A stretch of DNA of 64,000 bases from CAKVOD01 sp964606505. Lineage in GTDB: Bacteria > Bacillota > Clostridia > Christensenellales > UBA1242. Under the pieces are notes generated by a model. That model did not search any database and was not told the origin of the DNA. It saw only the letters and a program-made list of their open reading frames with translations. Positions 63,089-64,000 of the stretch are shown here, piece by piece. The stretch lies in assembly GCA_964606505.1 (NCBI GenBank), contig CAZSGM010000004.1, positions 1-64,000 of the forward strand. Reading direction: 5' to 3'. Numbering within the stretch: position 1 is the stretch's first letter; every line of letters starts with the position of its first letter. The position numbers were made by a program, and so were the translations under genes.

Positions 63089-64000
63089 TTATTTACGGAC
63101 ATCACTAAAGATTTCTTGGACGACGCTGAGAGGCGAAATTTTGAGCGTTGTACGCGCTAGAGGTCCTGAGATTAGGAAGCATTCACCGATGTTTGCAGTA
63201 ACGATACTATCCTGCTCATCCTCGTTAATTTCACCCGCGTTTTTATAGAGCGCGACAAGGTCGGAAATATCACTTGGCGCGAGGCTAAATATCATTGAAT
63301 ATTGCGACGCGTTGATAATCGCTGATGATTGTCGTGCGATTTCAGGAGACCCGACAAAGTCTTTAATGTTCTGCGTAATAATAATTTGCATTCCGCCGTA
63401 CTTTCTTATACGTTTAGCCATTTGCGCCATAAAGTCTAGCGCCATTGGGTACTTAGGGTTAATGAAGGTGTGCGCCTCATCGACGGCGATAACGATTTTT
63501 CTGTTACTCTTATTTAACGTATTAAAGTCCTTGTTTCTGATAATTTCGTTTTCAAGGTACTTAAATACGAGCAACATTTGCGCGTTCGTTGTAATTGTGT
63601 TTCTGTTTGAAATCAAGGACAAGAACGAGAACGTAACAAAGTTTTCGGCTGTTTCAATTGACGTTGGACCGTTCCAAAGTTTACTGTTACGACCGCCTGT
63701 TGCAAACTTCTTGACGTAGTTTTCGATAATCTGCAAGTTACGTCTAACGTAGTCGTCTTTTTCCGTTTGAATTCTGTCCAAAATCAACTTGTACAAGTCA
63801 TCAAATATTGGGAAGTCCTCAGGCTTTAGTTTTGTAACGTTTGTCTGCATATTGATGCCCTTTAGATTGTAGACATCTGCGACAACTGAGTTCAAGAGCT
63901 CAAACGCGTCAGGTGGCATACCTTCCATAATAATACGGAAGAACTGCTCCAAGAACTGCAAGTGCAAAGCGTATGCGTCGCCCTCGCCTTTATCTTTCTT
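63089..64000 (-). CDS. VirB4-type conjugation/secretion ATPase, C-terminal part
   Basis: The frame is open to the right edge, so the N-terminus lies outside. 303 residues are visible. Walker B IVIAVDEAHTFI, then FMAQMAKRIRKYGGMQIIITQNIKDF and GECFLISGPLARTTLKISPLS match the VirB4/TraE/ConE family that powers type IV secretion in integrative conjugative elements. The visible piece lacks Walker A, which would be upstream beyond the window. It suggests a conjugative or secretion cluster to the right of locus 6. Confidence 0.85.
   Translation of the reverse strand, partial: KKDKGEGDAYALHLQFLEQFFRIIMEGMPPDAFELLNSVVADVYNLKGINMQTNVTKLKPEDFPIFDDLYKLILDRIQTEKDDYVRRNLQIIENYVKKFATGGRNSKLWNGPTSIETAENFVTFSFLSLISNRNTITTNAQMLLVFKYLENEIIRNKDFNTLNKSNRKIVIAVDEAHTFINPKYPMALDFMAQMAKRIRKYGGMQIIITQNIKDFVGSPEIARQSSAIINASQYSMIFSLAPSDISDLVALYKNAGEINEDEQDSIVTANIGECFLISGPLARTTLKISPLSVVQEIFSDVRK

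Overview
The window comes from a low-GC, endospore-forming Firmicute, most likely an uncultured member of the Clostridia. The evidence is a full set of sporulation markers (spoIIE, spoIIGA, sigE, sigG, yqfC, yqfD), Shine-Dalgarno sites of the AAGGAG type, a long Bacillus-type SRP RNA, and gene order that matches the Bacillus yqeZ-floA-yqfC-yqfD-ybeY-era-yqzL-recO-dnaG-sigA-trmK region. Nearly all genes lie on the minus strand.

Layout. 0.3-2.1 kb: glmS. 2.4-5.3 kb: phase-variable locus 1 (leucine-rich repeats, Hint domain, InlB-type repeat). 5.6-17.2 kb: the conserved replication, GTPase and sporulation cluster (zinc-ribbon protein, trmK, rpoD, dnaG, recO, yqzL-like, era, ybeY, yqfD, yqfC, a membrane protein, floA, an NfeD-like gene). 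17.5-20.5 kb: locus 2 (GLUG/InlB repeats). 20.9-24.7 kb: sigG, divergent from spoIIGA-sigE, then a Na/Ca exchanger. 25.0-27.0 kb: locus 3. 27.5-36.0 kb: spoIIE, an rRNA pseudouridine synthase, a HEPN-CBS protein, and a 1268-residue protein of unknown function. 36.1-36.9 kb: SRP RNA, tRNA-Gly(CCC), and a tiny regulated gene. 37.0-39.0 kb: locus 4. 39.4-47.5 kb: clpX, clpP, tig, two membrane proteins, rluD-type, lspA, ndk, an M14 peptidase. 47.7-49.6 kb: locus 5. 50.1-59.4 kb: tmk, rlmH, two CPBP proteases, a cardiolipin synthase, a DUF6320-like membrane protein, an acyltransferase-like protein, rnpB. 59.7-61.3 kb: a small membrane-protein pair and a mazF-type toxin operon. 61.6-62.9 kb: locus 6. 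63.1 kb to the right edge: a VirB4-type ATPase.

The main discovery is a dispersed family of six genes for large exported repeat proteins. Each has an uninterrupted run of 12-14 G (C on the plus strand) inside its 5' coding region. In five loci the run joins a start codon with its own ribosome site to the main reading frame only if it is one base shorter (or two longer) than assembled, so all five read as frame-OFF here; the sixth meets a stop in every frame. The family shares a promoter design (-35, 17-18 bp often T-rich spacer, usually TGTGG just before the -10). Four loci carry the palindrome GTTAAGTACTTAAC, or a one-base variant, next to the G tract. Four loci share a C-terminal domain that ends in Asn plus a short hydrophobic tail. 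Loci 3 and 5 have nearly identical 5' cassettes but different middles. Together this looks like a poly-G contingency system for surface variation in a spore former.

Other points: several genes (lspA, spoIIE, the M14 peptidase, probably spoIIGA) have -10 boxes placed exactly so that transcription would start at the ATG, which suggests leaderless mRNAs. One small gene needs a -1 frameshift at a G6 run. A 27-codon gene lies behind a perfect-consensus -35 box and five copies of a 10-bp half-site.
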